NCBI GenBank assembly: GCA_965365445.1
Contig: CBDUBS010000012.1
Location: forward strand, 1-37,072
Length of the DNA: 37,072 nucleotides
Direction of reading: 5' to 3'
DNA from: CBDUBS01 sp965365445
GTDB taxonomy: Bacteria > Bacteroidota > Rhodothermia > Rhodothermales > DASSAV01
Below the pieces are notes generated by a model. The model ran no database searches, was not told where the DNA came from, and saw only the letters and a program-made list of their open reading frames with translations. Below, piece by piece: positions 8,978 to 17,543 of the stretch; position 1 is the first letter of the stretch; every line of letters starts with the position of its first letter. The position numbers and the translations under genes were made by a program.

Positions 8978-9535
8978 ATGGACCGGCTCGAACAAAGCAA
9001 CCAGGAGCGCCAATGGGTCCACGCCATCCGCCATGGAGACGTCGGTTCCTTCGAGGAGTTGTTCTCGGCCTGCTACGCCCCACTCTGTTCCTTTGCCGCC
9101 CGGTACGTCCACGACGGGTTCGTTGCGGAAGAAATCGTGCAAGGCCTGTTTTGCAAAATATGGGAGCGAAGGGAACGGCTCGATGACTCCGGGAGCATCC
9201 GCGCCTACCTGTACCGGGCCGTTAGAAACGAAGCGCTGAAGCACCGGCAACGGGTCGAACCGAGGAGGCAGTCGCTGGAACCGGTAACGAGCCATTACGC
9301 CGACCCGAGCCCTGACCCGGAGGATGATCTATCCTGTCTCGAGTTCGAGAAGGCCCTGGAGCGGGTGCTGGCGGAACTGCCCGAGCGCCGGCGCACAGTC
9401 TTCGATCTTTCCCGGACGCATGGCCTCACGTACCGGGAGATCGCGGAGATGCTCGGCATTTCCATCAAAACGGTAGAAACGCAGATGAGCCGCACCCTGC
9501 GCCATCTCGAACGCCGCCTGGCGGATTTTCTCTGA
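8978..9535 (+). CDS. ECF RNA polymerase sigma factor (Bacteroidota FecI-like, SusC-linked)
   Basis: A 185-residue sigma70-family factor of the extracytoplasmic-function class. ATG 8978 (MDRLEQSNQERQW) is chosen over a 240-base in-frame upstream extension, because that extension crosses the putative promoter and lacks family similarity. Region 2 spans about residues 20-90 (FEELFSACYAPLCSFAARYV, AEEIVQGLFCKIWERR). Region 4 is about 125-180 with the helix-turn-helix YREIAEMLGISIKTVETQMS. The next genes are a FecR anti-sigma and an STN-domain SusC. This is the classic trans-envelope circuit, in which substrate binding at the transporter releases the sigma factor to transcribe the transporter operon. 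Confidence 0.93.
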   Translation: MDRLEQSNQERQWVHAIRHGDVGSFEELFSACYAPLCSFAARYVHDGFVAEEIVQGLFCKIWERRERLDDSGSIRAYLYRAVRNEALKHRQRVEPRRQSLEPVTSHYADPSPDPEDDLSCLEFEKALERVLAELPERRRTVFDLSRTHGLTYREIAEMLGISIKTVETQMSRTLRHLERRLADFL

Positions 9536-9639
9536 TCCGCCAACTTTTTTCAACCGGCTGTAGGGGTAACGAAGCGCTTTCGGATTCTATACGGAAAGAG
9601 CAACGTTTGTGCCGCGGCCGGCGCCCTATCCGCGTCGTC

Positions 9640-10689
9640 ATGAAACCCACCGTTACCCATTCGCTTCTTACCCGATTCCTTGCCGGAGAGTGTTCGGCTG
9701 AGGAACATACTACCGTAGTTACATGGTGCAGCGAGAATCCGGCTCACGCACGGCGCCTGGACCGAATGCGGCGGATCTGGGAAGCGCGGCAGCATCCCGA
9801 GGAGGGATGGGATACACGAAAAGCCTGGCAGCACGTACTGGCGCGTACGGCCCACGCTCCGCGCACGGCGCATGCACCCGATCGCGGGGCGCGGGCAGCG
9901 GCTCGGAAGCGTAGAGGCTGGGTTTCTCAGGGTGTGGCGCTGCTCGGCGTCGTCGGCCTTACGGCGCTGCTTTCCACGATGGCGGTGCATCAGTTCCGCA
10001 GCGAACCCGGCCCGGAGTCACCCTCCGAGGATAAGATATTCGCCACCGAAAAGGGGCAGCGCGCTACGATCCAGTTGACCGACGGCACACAGGTTCGGCT
10101 CAATGTAGACAGCCGACTCATCGTTCCGGCTTCTTTTTCCGACCAGACGCGAGAAGTGGAACTCCTTGGAGAGGGCTACTTCGACGTGGCCCGTGATGAA
10201 AAGCGGCCCTTCGTCATCCGGACGGAGAAAGCGATGGTCCGGGTGCTGGGGACCGAGTTCGATGTGCGGGCCTATCCTGAGGAAAGCCAGGTGCAGGTGG
10301 TTGTGGATGAAGGCACGGTCGCGTTCAAACCCGTTGGAGACAGCATTCGGGATTCGGTCGTGCTTCACGAACGTACGCTGGCCCGCATCGCCGGAGGGCG
10401 CGTCACCGAAATCAGGAAAAACGTCCCCACGGACCACCTGACGGCGTGGACCGACGGCCGCCTGATTTTCCGGCGCACCCGATTCGATCAGGTCGTCTCG
10501 CAACTCGAACGATGGTACGATTTACAGGTCGAGGTGGCGCTCCCCTACAACGAAATCATGGAACTCAACGCCACTTTTTCCGACGAACCGCTAAGTGAAA
10601 TCCTCAATACGATATCGGCGGCGCTGGATCTGAAGTACGAGCGTTCCCGCCGAAAGATCACGTTTTACCGCTCCAGTGACCCGTTGTAG
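9640..10689 (+). CDS. FecR-family anti-sigma factor
   Basis: A 349-residue inner-membrane regulator. The N-terminal cytoplasmic part (about 1-90) should hold the ECF sigma factor. A single membrane helix lies at about 96-117 (GVALLGVVGLTALLSTMAV). The periplasmic FecR domain follows (TEKGQRATIQLTDGTQVRLN, GEGYFDVARDEKRPFVIRT, VLGTEFDVRAY). The C-terminal domain (about 270-345, TRFDQVVSQLERWYDLQVEV) is the STN-like domain that contacts the transporter. ATG 9640 is preferred to an upstream TTG at 9607. The 104-bp gap after the sigma gene contains a T-run and GTAGGGGTAA. The SusC gene starts within about 10-45 bp after the stop, so the two are surely co-transcribed. Confidence 0.92.
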   Translation: MKPTVTHSLLTRFLAGECSAEEHTTVVTWCSENPAHARRLDRMRRIWEARQHPEEGWDTRKAWQHVLARTAHAPRTAHAPDRGARAAARKRRGWVSQGVALLGVVGLTALLSTMAVHQFRSEPGPESPSEDKIFATEKGQRATIQLTDGTQVRLNVDSRLIVPASFSDQTREVELLGEGYFDVARDEKRPFVIRTEKAMVRVLGTEFDVRAYPEESQVQVVVDEGTVAFKPVGDSIRDSVVLHERTLARIAGGRVTEIRKNVPTDHLTAWTDGRLIFRRTRFDQVVSQLERWYDLQVEVALPYNEIMELNATFSDEPLSEILNTISAALDLKYERSRRKITFYRSSDPL

Positions 10690-10734
10690 TCAAACGCAAT
10701 GCATCATACATCTCCACCAATCCGACCTACCGCC

Positions 10735-13700
10735 ATGTCAGTCAGATTCTACCATCAGGCCGGTCGCCTCTTCCGGCGCGTGTTGGACATGCACGCTTCG
10801 GGAAAAGCGCTTCGGCTCCTCCTGCTGCTGCTCCTATGGTATGTAACCCCGGCGGCATCCGCTCAGGACCGGGAGCAACTGGCCAGCACGACCCCCAGCC
10901 CGGTCGTCACCGAAAACACGCTGACCCGGCTTTCGGTCCTGGAACGGCACATGGGCCGTTTGAATGAGCTTGTTTCCCTGCGTAGCGAATCGATCAGTCT
11001 GGAAGATGCGCTCGTACGGATTGCACGACAGAGCGGTATGCGGCTCACTTACGGAAGCCACAAGCAGGTACTCGGAAAGCACATCCGGCTGGACCTTCAG
11101 GACGTATCGTTTCTGGAAGCGCTGTATACCGTGCTGGACGGCACCGGGTTGAAACCCATGCTTTCGCCGCTCGGCCACATCGTGCTCGTAGCATTTACTC
11201 CGTTGCCGCCGGCCCCCGTCGTCGTGGAGGCCGCGCCCATCGTTCAGACCGGCTCCGTTACCGGGCGCATTACGGATGAGGATTCGGGTGAACCGCTGCC
11301 GGGCGCTACGGTCGTCATCGACGGAACCACGATGGGCGCCTCCGCCGATCTGGAAGGCCAGTACACCATCGCCGGGCTCAAACCCGGTACGTATAACCTG
11401 CGGGCGTCGTTCGTAGGGTACCAGTCGCAGCTCGTCGAGGGGGTTGTGGTAGCCGAGGACCAGACGGCGACGGTCGATTTCACCCTCGCCACCGACCTGG
11501 TCGGCCTGGATGAAGTGGTTGTCGTGGGCTACGGCGAGCGCTCGCGCCGCCAGATCACCAGCGCCATCTCGACCATCGGCGGCGAAGAGCTCGAAAACGT
11601 TCCGGCGGCCAGCCTGGATAACATGATGCAGGGCAAGGTGGCCGGTGTGCAGGTAACGCAAAGCTCCGGCGCTCCGGGCGGCGCCATCTCGGTGCGCATT
11701 CGCGGTCAGACGTCCATCGGCGGCGGCAACGACCCCCTCTACGTGGTGGACGGCGTGCCCGTAAAATCGGGCAACTATAGCGGCATCGGCGATGAAACGG
11801 CCGGCATGAATGCCCTGGCCGACATCAACCCGGACGACATCCAATCCATTCAGATCCTCAAGGATGCCGCCGCCACCTCCATCTACGGAGCCCGCGCCGC
11901 AAACGGCGTTGTGCTCATCACCACAAAGCGCGGCCAGGCCAACCGGCCCGTCGTCAACGTCAGCTTTTATACTGGTTTGCAGGACGTGACACGGCGGCTC
12001 TCGCAGCTCAACTCCCAGCAAATGCGCGAGTACAGCAACGATGCCTACCGGGGCGCAGGTCTGGATTTGTACAACGTCGTCACGGACTCGCTCAACCCGC
12101 GGTTCAACTACGACACCTTCTGGCAGGATTACCTCTTCCAGACCGCTCCGATGACCAACACCGACGTATCGGTATCCGGCGGAGCGCAGAACATCAAATA
12201 TTACCTCAGCGGCTCCTTTTTCGATCAGGACGGCGTGGTGAAGAACAGCCAGTTCCAGCGCTACACCCTCCGGGCCAATGTGGACTACAATTTCTCGGAG
12301 CGTTTCCTCGTCGGCAATTCCATCTCGTACAGCAACACGGAAACGAACCGCATCAGCGAGGGCGGCAGCGACGCCCGAGGGGTATTCTGGCGTACCCTTT
12401 CGCGTCTGCCGATGCACGCCGCATACGACGACCAGGGAAAGATCATCCCCAACCAGCCCATAGCCAACCTCCTGAATTCGGATCAGGGGGCCTCCACCAA
12501 CCGCATCCTCGGCAACCTGTTTGCGGAATACCAGATAACCAGCAAACTGAAGTTCCGGTCCTCACTGGCCCTCGACCTGCTCGATCTGAACGAGGACCGG
12601 TTCTACTCGTCGCTGATCTACACCTACGGCGATTACCGTCGCAGCGCCTCGGCCCGCAGTTACCAGGACCTCGGCTGGGTGAACGAGAATTACCTTTCTT
12701 ACAACGGCGTGTTCAACAACCGGCACAGCGTCAACGCGGTGCTCGGGTTCAGCCAGCAAAAGAACGAGAGCGAGACGTTCTTCGGCATGACGAATAAGGC
12801 GCCGACGGACCTCATCCCGACACTGAACGCCGGAGCCCAGAAAAGCGACCTCTGGACGTTCAAAACCTCACACGGACTGCTATCCTACTTCGGCCGCCTG
12901 AATTACGACTACCTCGAACGGTACCTGTTCAGCACCACGGCGCGCATCGACGGGTCCTCCCGGTTCGGCGCGGGCAACCGGTACGGGTTCTTCCCCTCCA
13001 TGTCGGTCGGCTGGCGCGTATCCGAAGAGGCGTTTCTGCGCCCGGTTACGTGGATCAACGATTTCAAGCTGCGCGGCAGCGTCGGCCTGACCGGGAACCA
13101 GTCCATTCCGGATTTCATCGCCCAAGGACTGTATGCCACGGGATCGGATTACATGGGGCTCGGCGGAATCGCGCCGGCGGGCGACGGCCTGCCCAACAAG
13201 GATCTGTCCTGGGAGTCGGCGCTTCAGTACGACCTCGGGTTCGACCTGACGATCCTCCGTTCGCGGCTTTCACTCGTGGCGGACTACTACCGCAAGACCA
13301 CGAGCGATCTGCTGTTTAACGTATCCCTGCCGAGCACTTCCGGTTTCAGTAGCGTGCTCACCAATATGGGTAGCATTCGCAACGAGGGCGTCGAATTCGA
13401 GCTCACGACGCGCAACCTGACCGGCTCGTTCGGTTGGACGACGAGCTTCAACATCGGATTCAACCGCAACGAGGTGCTCGAACTGCCCGAGGGCGAATCG
13501 GTGCTCGGCGGCTACTACGGAGCCACCGGCATCCTGATGGAAGGCGAGCCGATCGGGACGTTCTTCGGTTACAAAAAGCTGGGCGTATTCACGGACGACG
13601 CCGCCAACACTACGGGGTTGCGCTTCGGCGGACCCAACGGCACGGTATACAAAGGCGGCGATACCATCTACCAGGATACCAACGGCGACGGCTGGATCAG

Positions 13701-14256
13701 CGCCGAGGACCGGGTCATCATCGGAAACGCCAACCCCGACTTCATGGGCGGCCTGACGAACTCGTTCACGTACAAAAACCTGGAACTGAGCGTATTCGTC
13801 AATTTCTCCTACGGAAACGACGTCTACAACCTGATGAAATGGTATCGGGACAGCCACAACCTCGGCACCGGCGCCGGGCCAAGCACCGAACAACTCCGCC
13901 GCTGGCGCAATCCGGGCGACGTCACGGACATCCCGAGGGCCCTCCGTGACGACCGGCTTTTGAATAACCGGTCCGAATCCAGCCACTGGGTGGAGGACGG
14001 CTCGTACCTGCGCTTGAAAAATGTAACGCTAGCCTACAACATACCCTCGCGGTATCTGCGGTGGGCCAACCTGAACCGCGTGCGGATCTACGGCATGGGG
14101 CAAAACCTGTTCACCTCGACCAAATATTCCGGGTACGATCCGGAAGCCGTGCGCGCTTCGGGCTCCGGCGGTTCGTCCCGATTCCTCTACGGGATCGATA
14201 ACGGGATCTACCCCATCGGACGCACTTTCACCTTTGGCCTGAACGTCGGCTTCTAA
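10735..14256 (+). CDS. SusC/RagA-family TonB-dependent outer-membrane transporter with N-terminal STN signalling domain
   Basis: This large outer-membrane barrel imports oligosaccharides with energy from TonB. After a long leader (LLLLLLLWYVTPAASAQ), an STN domain lies at about residues 85-155 (SLEDALVRIARQSGMRLTYG), for signalling to FecR. A carboxypeptidase-D regulatory-like domain follows (GSVTGRITDEDSGEPLPGATVVI). Next come the TonB box region and plug (DEVVVVGYGERSRRQITSAI, VRIRGQTSIGGGNDPLYVVDG), then the barrel ending in TFGLNVGF. In-frame starts occur at 10699, 10735 and 10789. I chose 10735 because SusC proteins of this type usually have about 30 residues before the hydrophobic leader; 10699 is possible. 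SusD follows after 19 bp. Confidence 0.95.
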   Translation: MSVRFYHQAGRLFRRVLDMHASGKALRLLLLLLLWYVTPAASAQDREQLASTTPSPVVTENTLTRLSVLERHMGRLNELVSLRSESISLEDALVRIARQSGMRLTYGSHKQVLGKHIRLDLQDVSFLEALYTVLDGTGLKPMLSPLGHIVLVAFTPLPPAPVVVEAAPIVQTGSVTGRITDEDSGEPLPGATVVIDGTTMGASADLEGQYTIAGLKPGTYNLRASFVGYQSQLVEGVVVAEDQTATVDFTLATDLVGLDEVVVVGYGERSRRQITSAISTIGGEELENVPAASLDNMMQGKVAGVQVTQSSGAPGGAISVRIRGQTSIGGGNDPLYVVDGVPVKSGNYSGIGDETAGMNALADINPDDIQSIQILKDAAATSIYGARAANGVVLITTKRGQANRPVVNVSFYTGLQDVTRRLSQLNSQQMREYSNDAYRGAGLDLYNVVTDSLNPRFNYDTFWQDYLFQTAPMTNTDVSVSGGAQNIKYYLSGSFFDQDGVVKNSQFQRYTLRANVDYNFSERFLVGNSISYSNTETNRISEGGSDARGVFWRTLSRLPMHAAYDDQGKIIPNQPIANLLNSDQGASTNRILGNLFAEYQITSKLKFRSSLALDLLDLNEDRFYSSLIYTYGDYRRSASARSYQDLGWVNENYLSYNGVFNNRHSVNAVLGFSQQKNESETFFGMTNKAPTDLIPTLNAGAQKSDLWTFKTSHGLLSYFGRLNYDYLERYLFSTTARIDGSSRFGAGNRYGFFPSMSVGWRVSEEAFLRPVTWINDFKLRGSVGLTGNQSIPDFIAQGLYATGSDYMGLGGIAPAGDGLPNKDLSWESALQYDLGFDLTILRSRLSLVADYYRKTTSDLLFNVSLPSTSGFSSVLTNMGSIRNEGVEFELTTRNLTGSFGWTTSFNIGFNRNEVLELPEGESVLGGYYGATGILMEGEPIGTFFGYKKLGVFTDDAANTTGLRFGGPNGTVYKGGDTIYQDTNGDGWISAEDRVIIGNANPDFMGGLTNSFTYKNLELSVFVNFSYGNDVYNLMKWYRDSHNLGTGAGPSTEQLRRWRNPGDVTDIPRALRDDRLLNNRSESSHWVEDGSYLRLKNVTLAYNIPSRYLRWANLNRVRIYGMGQNLFTSTKYSGYDPEAVRASGSGGSSRFLYGIDNGIYPIGRTFTFGLNVGF

Positions 14257-14275
14257 CCGGTTGAACCTACGCCTT

Positions 14276-15706
14276 ATGAAAACACTCGCAAAATCGTTCC
14301 TCATCACGGTAACACTCGTTACCGGCCTGGCGGCGTGCGACGTTCTGGATGTGCAACCCGTCAGCCAGATTTCGCAGAGCAATTTCTGGAAAACGCCCGA
14401 GGATGCCTCGGCCGCCATCATCGGCATGTACGACGCCATGCAGGACGCCCTCATCCGGATGACCGCCTACGGCGACATCCGTACCGGCGAGGAGATGTTC
14501 GCTCTCAACAAAGGGAATATCATCAATAACTATCGGGATATCCTCGATAACAACCTCAATTCGGCCAATCCGCTTGCCAACTGGTCTGTGTACTACCGGG
14601 TCATCAGTCGGGCTAATCTCATATTGCAGAACCTGGATGTGATCGACGGCCTGAGTGAAAGCACCAGGCAGCAGTACCGGGGCGAGGCCCTGTTCGCCCG
14701 GGCCATCGCCTACTTCTGGATCGTCAAGATATGGGGGGATGCGCCGCTCGTGCTGGAGCCGTATACGACCGCGAAGGCTGATTTCGACGTACCGCGCAAA
14801 CCGAAAAGGGAGGTGCTGAGCCAGATCGAGAAAGATCTGGAGGCGGCCGTATCGCTCCTGCCGAACGACTACGGCCTGGGTTCGGCGGCCACGCGCGGCC
14901 GGGCCACGAAAGGGGCAGCTCAGGCGCTTCAGACCGAGGTATTCCTCTGGATCGCTCAGGTAGAGAATGGCGGCAGCACCTATTTTCAGAAAGCCGTCGC
15001 CGCCGCCGATGCCGTTATCGGCAATTCGCTGTACCGTCTGAACCCGGTTTACTCCGACGTATTCTTCAAAGACAACACGGACGAGTCCATCTTCGAGCTG
15101 CAGTTCAGCTTTGCCCAGAACGATCAGCATGGAGACGGCAATACGGGCTCGCATTCGCCGGCTGTTATCACCTTGCTTGCACCGTACGCCCTTTCCGACC
15201 GCCTTGTGGTTTCCGATAAACACCTGGCAGAGGCCGAGGCGGGAGATCTACGCATCGAACAGGTGTACGTCGACCGCCAAACCCAGATGCCGGGGCTGAT
15301 CAAGTTCCTTGGGACATCTACCAATAACCCAAAAGAACCCAACGAAACGTATTACGACTCGAACATTGTGATCTATCGCCTTGCCGACATCATGTTGATG
15401 AAAGCGGAAGCCCTGAACGCGCTGGGCCGGACGGCCGAAGCCATGGCGCTGGTCAACCAGATTCGCGCCCGGGCGGGTCTGGCTCCCAAAACAGCCGCTT
15501 CGCAGAACGAAGCCACCCGGGCTATACTGCATGAACGCCGCTATGAGTTGGGTTATGAAGGCAAGTACTTTTTCGACCTCGTGCGCAACGGGCTTGCCGT
15601 CGAGATGCTCGCCAACACCAACGACCCCCGCAGCCTGGTCTGGCCGATAGCCGAGACGGAACTGATCCTCAACCCTGAACTCGTTCAGAACGACTATTAC
15701 CGCTAA
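14276..15706 (+). CDS. SusD/RagB-family nutrient-binding outer-membrane lipoprotein
   Basis: A 476-residue surface lipoprotein that captures glycans and forms the lid over the SusC barrel. ATG 14276 gives a standard lipoprotein signal with lipobox LAAC (Cys21); an in-frame TTG at 14261 is less likely. The N-terminus, CDVLDVQPVSQISQSNFW, is a typical SusD start. AIAYFWIVKIWGDAPLV and the C-terminal block YRLADIMLMKAEALNALG with ILHERRYELGYEGKYFFDLVRNG are family hallmarks. It directly follows its SusC partner. The ligand cannot be read from sequence. The GH88 gene downstream argues for a uronic-acid-containing polymer. Confidence 0.95.
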   Translation: MKTLAKSFLITVTLVTGLAACDVLDVQPVSQISQSNFWKTPEDASAAIIGMYDAMQDALIRMTAYGDIRTGEEMFALNKGNIINNYRDILDNNLNSANPLANWSVYYRVISRANLILQNLDVIDGLSESTRQQYRGEALFARAIAYFWIVKIWGDAPLVLEPYTTAKADFDVPRKPKREVLSQIEKDLEAAVSLLPNDYGLGSAATRGRATKGAAQALQTEVFLWIAQVENGGSTYFQKAVAAADAVIGNSLYRLNPVYSDVFFKDNTDESIFELQFSFAQNDQHGDGNTGSHSPAVITLLAPYALSDRLVVSDKHLAEAEAGDLRIEQVYVDRQTQMPGLIKFLGTSTNNPKEPNETYYDSNIVIYRLADIMLMKAEALNALGRTAEAMALVNQIRARAGLAPKTAASQNEATRAILHERRYELGYEGKYFFDLVRNGLAVEMLANTNDPRSLVWPIAETELILNPELVQNDYYR

Positions 15707-15719
15707 TCTCATTCCTGCT

Positions 15720-16271
15720 ATGAAGAACGTCATGCACCTATCACCTACCCGAGCCGTAGCCCTGTGCCTCGGACTGGTTTCCATTGCCTGGGCGGGCTGT
15801 GATTCCGGCTTCGAGTACGTGCCCAGCGGCCGCCCGAACGGCAAGGTTTCGATGCCGATCGTCGATTACCTGAAAACCCGCCCGGATATGTTCACCTCGA
15901 CGGTTGCGGCCGTCAGCCGGGCGGGCATGGAGGCAACGGTCAACAGTGGGACGATCACCTTTTTCGCGCCCAGTGAGGACGCCTGGAAGGTGTACCTGAC
16001 CGCAAACAAGTACGCTTCCATCGACGCCGTGCCGGTTCAAGCCCTGAAGGATCTGGTGCAATACCACATGCTGCCGGAGAAGAAGCTCAGTACGGACCTG
16101 ACCACGGAAACCCGGCAGTACCCCACAACCCTGCCGGGCAAGCTCGTCAGCCTGCGTATCAACGACAACTTTGTCGTGTTTGCCAACAACAACCAGGTGC
16201 GCACGTCCAACATCGAGCCGACGAACGGGGCGATCCACGTATTGAACCGCGTCCTGGTCATCCCGAAATGA
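15720..16271 (+). CDS. FAS1 (fasciclin)-domain lipoprotein
   Basis: A 183-residue predicted lipoprotein (lipobox AWAGC, Cys27) that starts 13 bp after SusD. One FAS1 domain fills the mature part: ITFFAPSEDAWKVY is the H1-type box, and the second box lies near GAIHVLNRVLVIP at the C-terminus. FAS1 domains mediate adhesion or carbohydrate and protein contacts. In this position, polysaccharide-utilisation loci often carry SusE/SusF-like surface glycan-binding lipoproteins, so an accessory binding role is my inference. It may be too small to bind glycan on its own, and a structural role in the SusCD complex is an alternative. Confidence 0.82.
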   Translation: MKNVMHLSPTRAVALCLGLVSIAWAGCDSGFEYVPSGRPNGKVSMPIVDYLKTRPDMFTSTVAAVSRAGMEATVNSGTITFFAPSEDAWKVYLTANKYASIDAVPVQALKDLVQYHMLPEKKLSTDLTTETRQYPTTLPGKLVSLRINDNFVVFANNNQVRTSNIEPTNGAIHVLNRVLVIPK

Positions 16272-16306
16272 GGAAGTTCCTTGCTCTCATTTAATTCCTA
16301 CTCGTC

Positions 16307-17485
16307 ATGTCGTCTTTCAGTCGCCGCCGCTTTCTATCCGTTGCATCTGCAGGAGCCGCCTTAGCGGCCTTTCCTACTCCCATCACGCGTGCGGCCGGGT
16401 TCCGCCTGGAAGCCTCCAGGGAATTCGGCCCCCGCGTGGCGATGGTCAGAGAGGACATCCTCGAATGGCTGGAGTCGATCCGCTGGAAGGGGGGCGGGGG
16501 CGGCCCGGAGGCCCGCGGCCTCTGGGGGCGCTGGCCCTACCACGCCCGTATGTCGCGGCCCTATGCCGTCATCGGTTCCGCACAGGGCATCGGGCTACTC
16601 CAGTCGCTCGGGGCGCTGGATGCGGTTCCGCTCCCCTGGAAACAGGAAGCCGTTTCGTACTTCCAGTCGTGCCAGGATGCTGCCGACGGGCACTTCAAGG
16701 ACCCCCTCGTATCGGAAGCCGACCACATCGACTACCACTCCTGGGTGGAAATATGGGGGCAAATGGGGGCGGCGAGCGGAGCCCTTTCCTCCCTCGGCGC
16801 CGAGCCGCTGTTTCCCCGGCCGCCGGTGATGCACGTGGATATCGGCGCCGTAGACGGGAAAGCGTATACACGGAGCTTCGACTGGTCCAACCCCTGGAAA
16901 AACGGGGAGGGATGGACGCGCGGCATACGGGCCCGCCTGGATTCATCAAAGAGCGAGAACCTGCAAGGGAACATCGCGGAAGCCGTAGCGACCTATGAGG
17001 CCGAGGTACTGGACCCGGTAACCGGTTTTCCGCTCAAGCAAATGGATCCGTCCAGACCGGACAGGCTGGTGGTCGCCATGTGCGGGCTGTTTAAAACGAT
17101 GGGGACCTACCTGGCTCTGGGCGCCCCCGTTCCGTATGCCGAGCGAGCCATAGACGCTACCCTGGCTTTACAAGAGAACGACGGCGCGTTCGGCGGACCG
17201 CTGACGCAGAACTGGGATGCCTTGTGGGTGCTGAGGGAATTGGATCTCCAGATGGACGGGTCATACCGGCATGCCGACATCATGCGTTCCGGTGATCGGT
17301 GTTGCGACCTGCTGCTTAAAGAGTACCGTAAATCTGACGGCGGCTTCTCCTTCAACCGCAACGGCTGCGCCGACGTACATCATTCCGTCCGCCTCAGCCC
17401 CGAGAGCTACCCGATCAGCGACACAATGGGAACGCGCATGTCGCTGAACTGCCTGATGTATGTGGATGAATGGGAGGCGGTCTGA
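16307..17485 (+). CDS. Tat-exported alpha/alpha-toroid-like protein, paralogue 1 (candidate glycan-active enzyme)
   Basis: A 392-residue protein with a twin-arginine signal (SRRRFLSVASAGAALAAF), so it is probably exported folded. The rest is helical with repeated QxxxGxF/PDGGF-like turns (QSCQDAADGHFKDPLV, ALQENDGAFGG, YRKSDGGFSFN), as in alpha/alpha-toroid folds such as terpenoid cyclases and many polysaccharide lyases. It is clearly paralogous to the protein at 18807. They share WGRWPY, the block H140-x-D-x-H-S-W146, SLGAEPL, DWSNPW, NWDxxWVLREL, and a C-terminal C354-x3-H358-x-S-x-R followed by D-GT-M-L-CL-Y-DEW. Conserved His, Asp, Cys and Trp in an exported protein suggest an active site, possibly with a metal. 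I do not recognise a named family. An uncharacterised lyase or hydrolase for the locus substrate is an inference. Confidence 0.68.
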   Translation: MSSFSRRRFLSVASAGAALAAFPTPITRAAGFRLEASREFGPRVAMVREDILEWLESIRWKGGGGGPEARGLWGRWPYHARMSRPYAVIGSAQGIGLLQSLGALDAVPLPWKQEAVSYFQSCQDAADGHFKDPLVSEADHIDYHSWVEIWGQMGAASGALSSLGAEPLFPRPPVMHVDIGAVDGKAYTRSFDWSNPWKNGEGWTRGIRARLDSSKSENLQGNIAEAVATYEAEVLDPVTGFPLKQMDPSRPDRLVVAMCGLFKTMGTYLALGAPVPYAERAIDATLALQENDGAFGGPLTQNWDALWVLRELDLQMDGSYRHADIMRSGDRCCDLLLKEYRKSDGGFSFNRNGCADVHHSVRLSPESYPISDTMGTRMSLNCLMYVDEWEAV

Positions 17486-17543
17486 TTATTGCGACCAAGG
17501 GGCTATATGGATGGCTTGCAGAGATCCCTTCGCTCGCACACGC

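Noticed and set aside
10834..12417. A 527-codon minus-strand open frame
   Set aside because: It is antisense to SusC, with no family-like composition; it is a GC-driven shadow.
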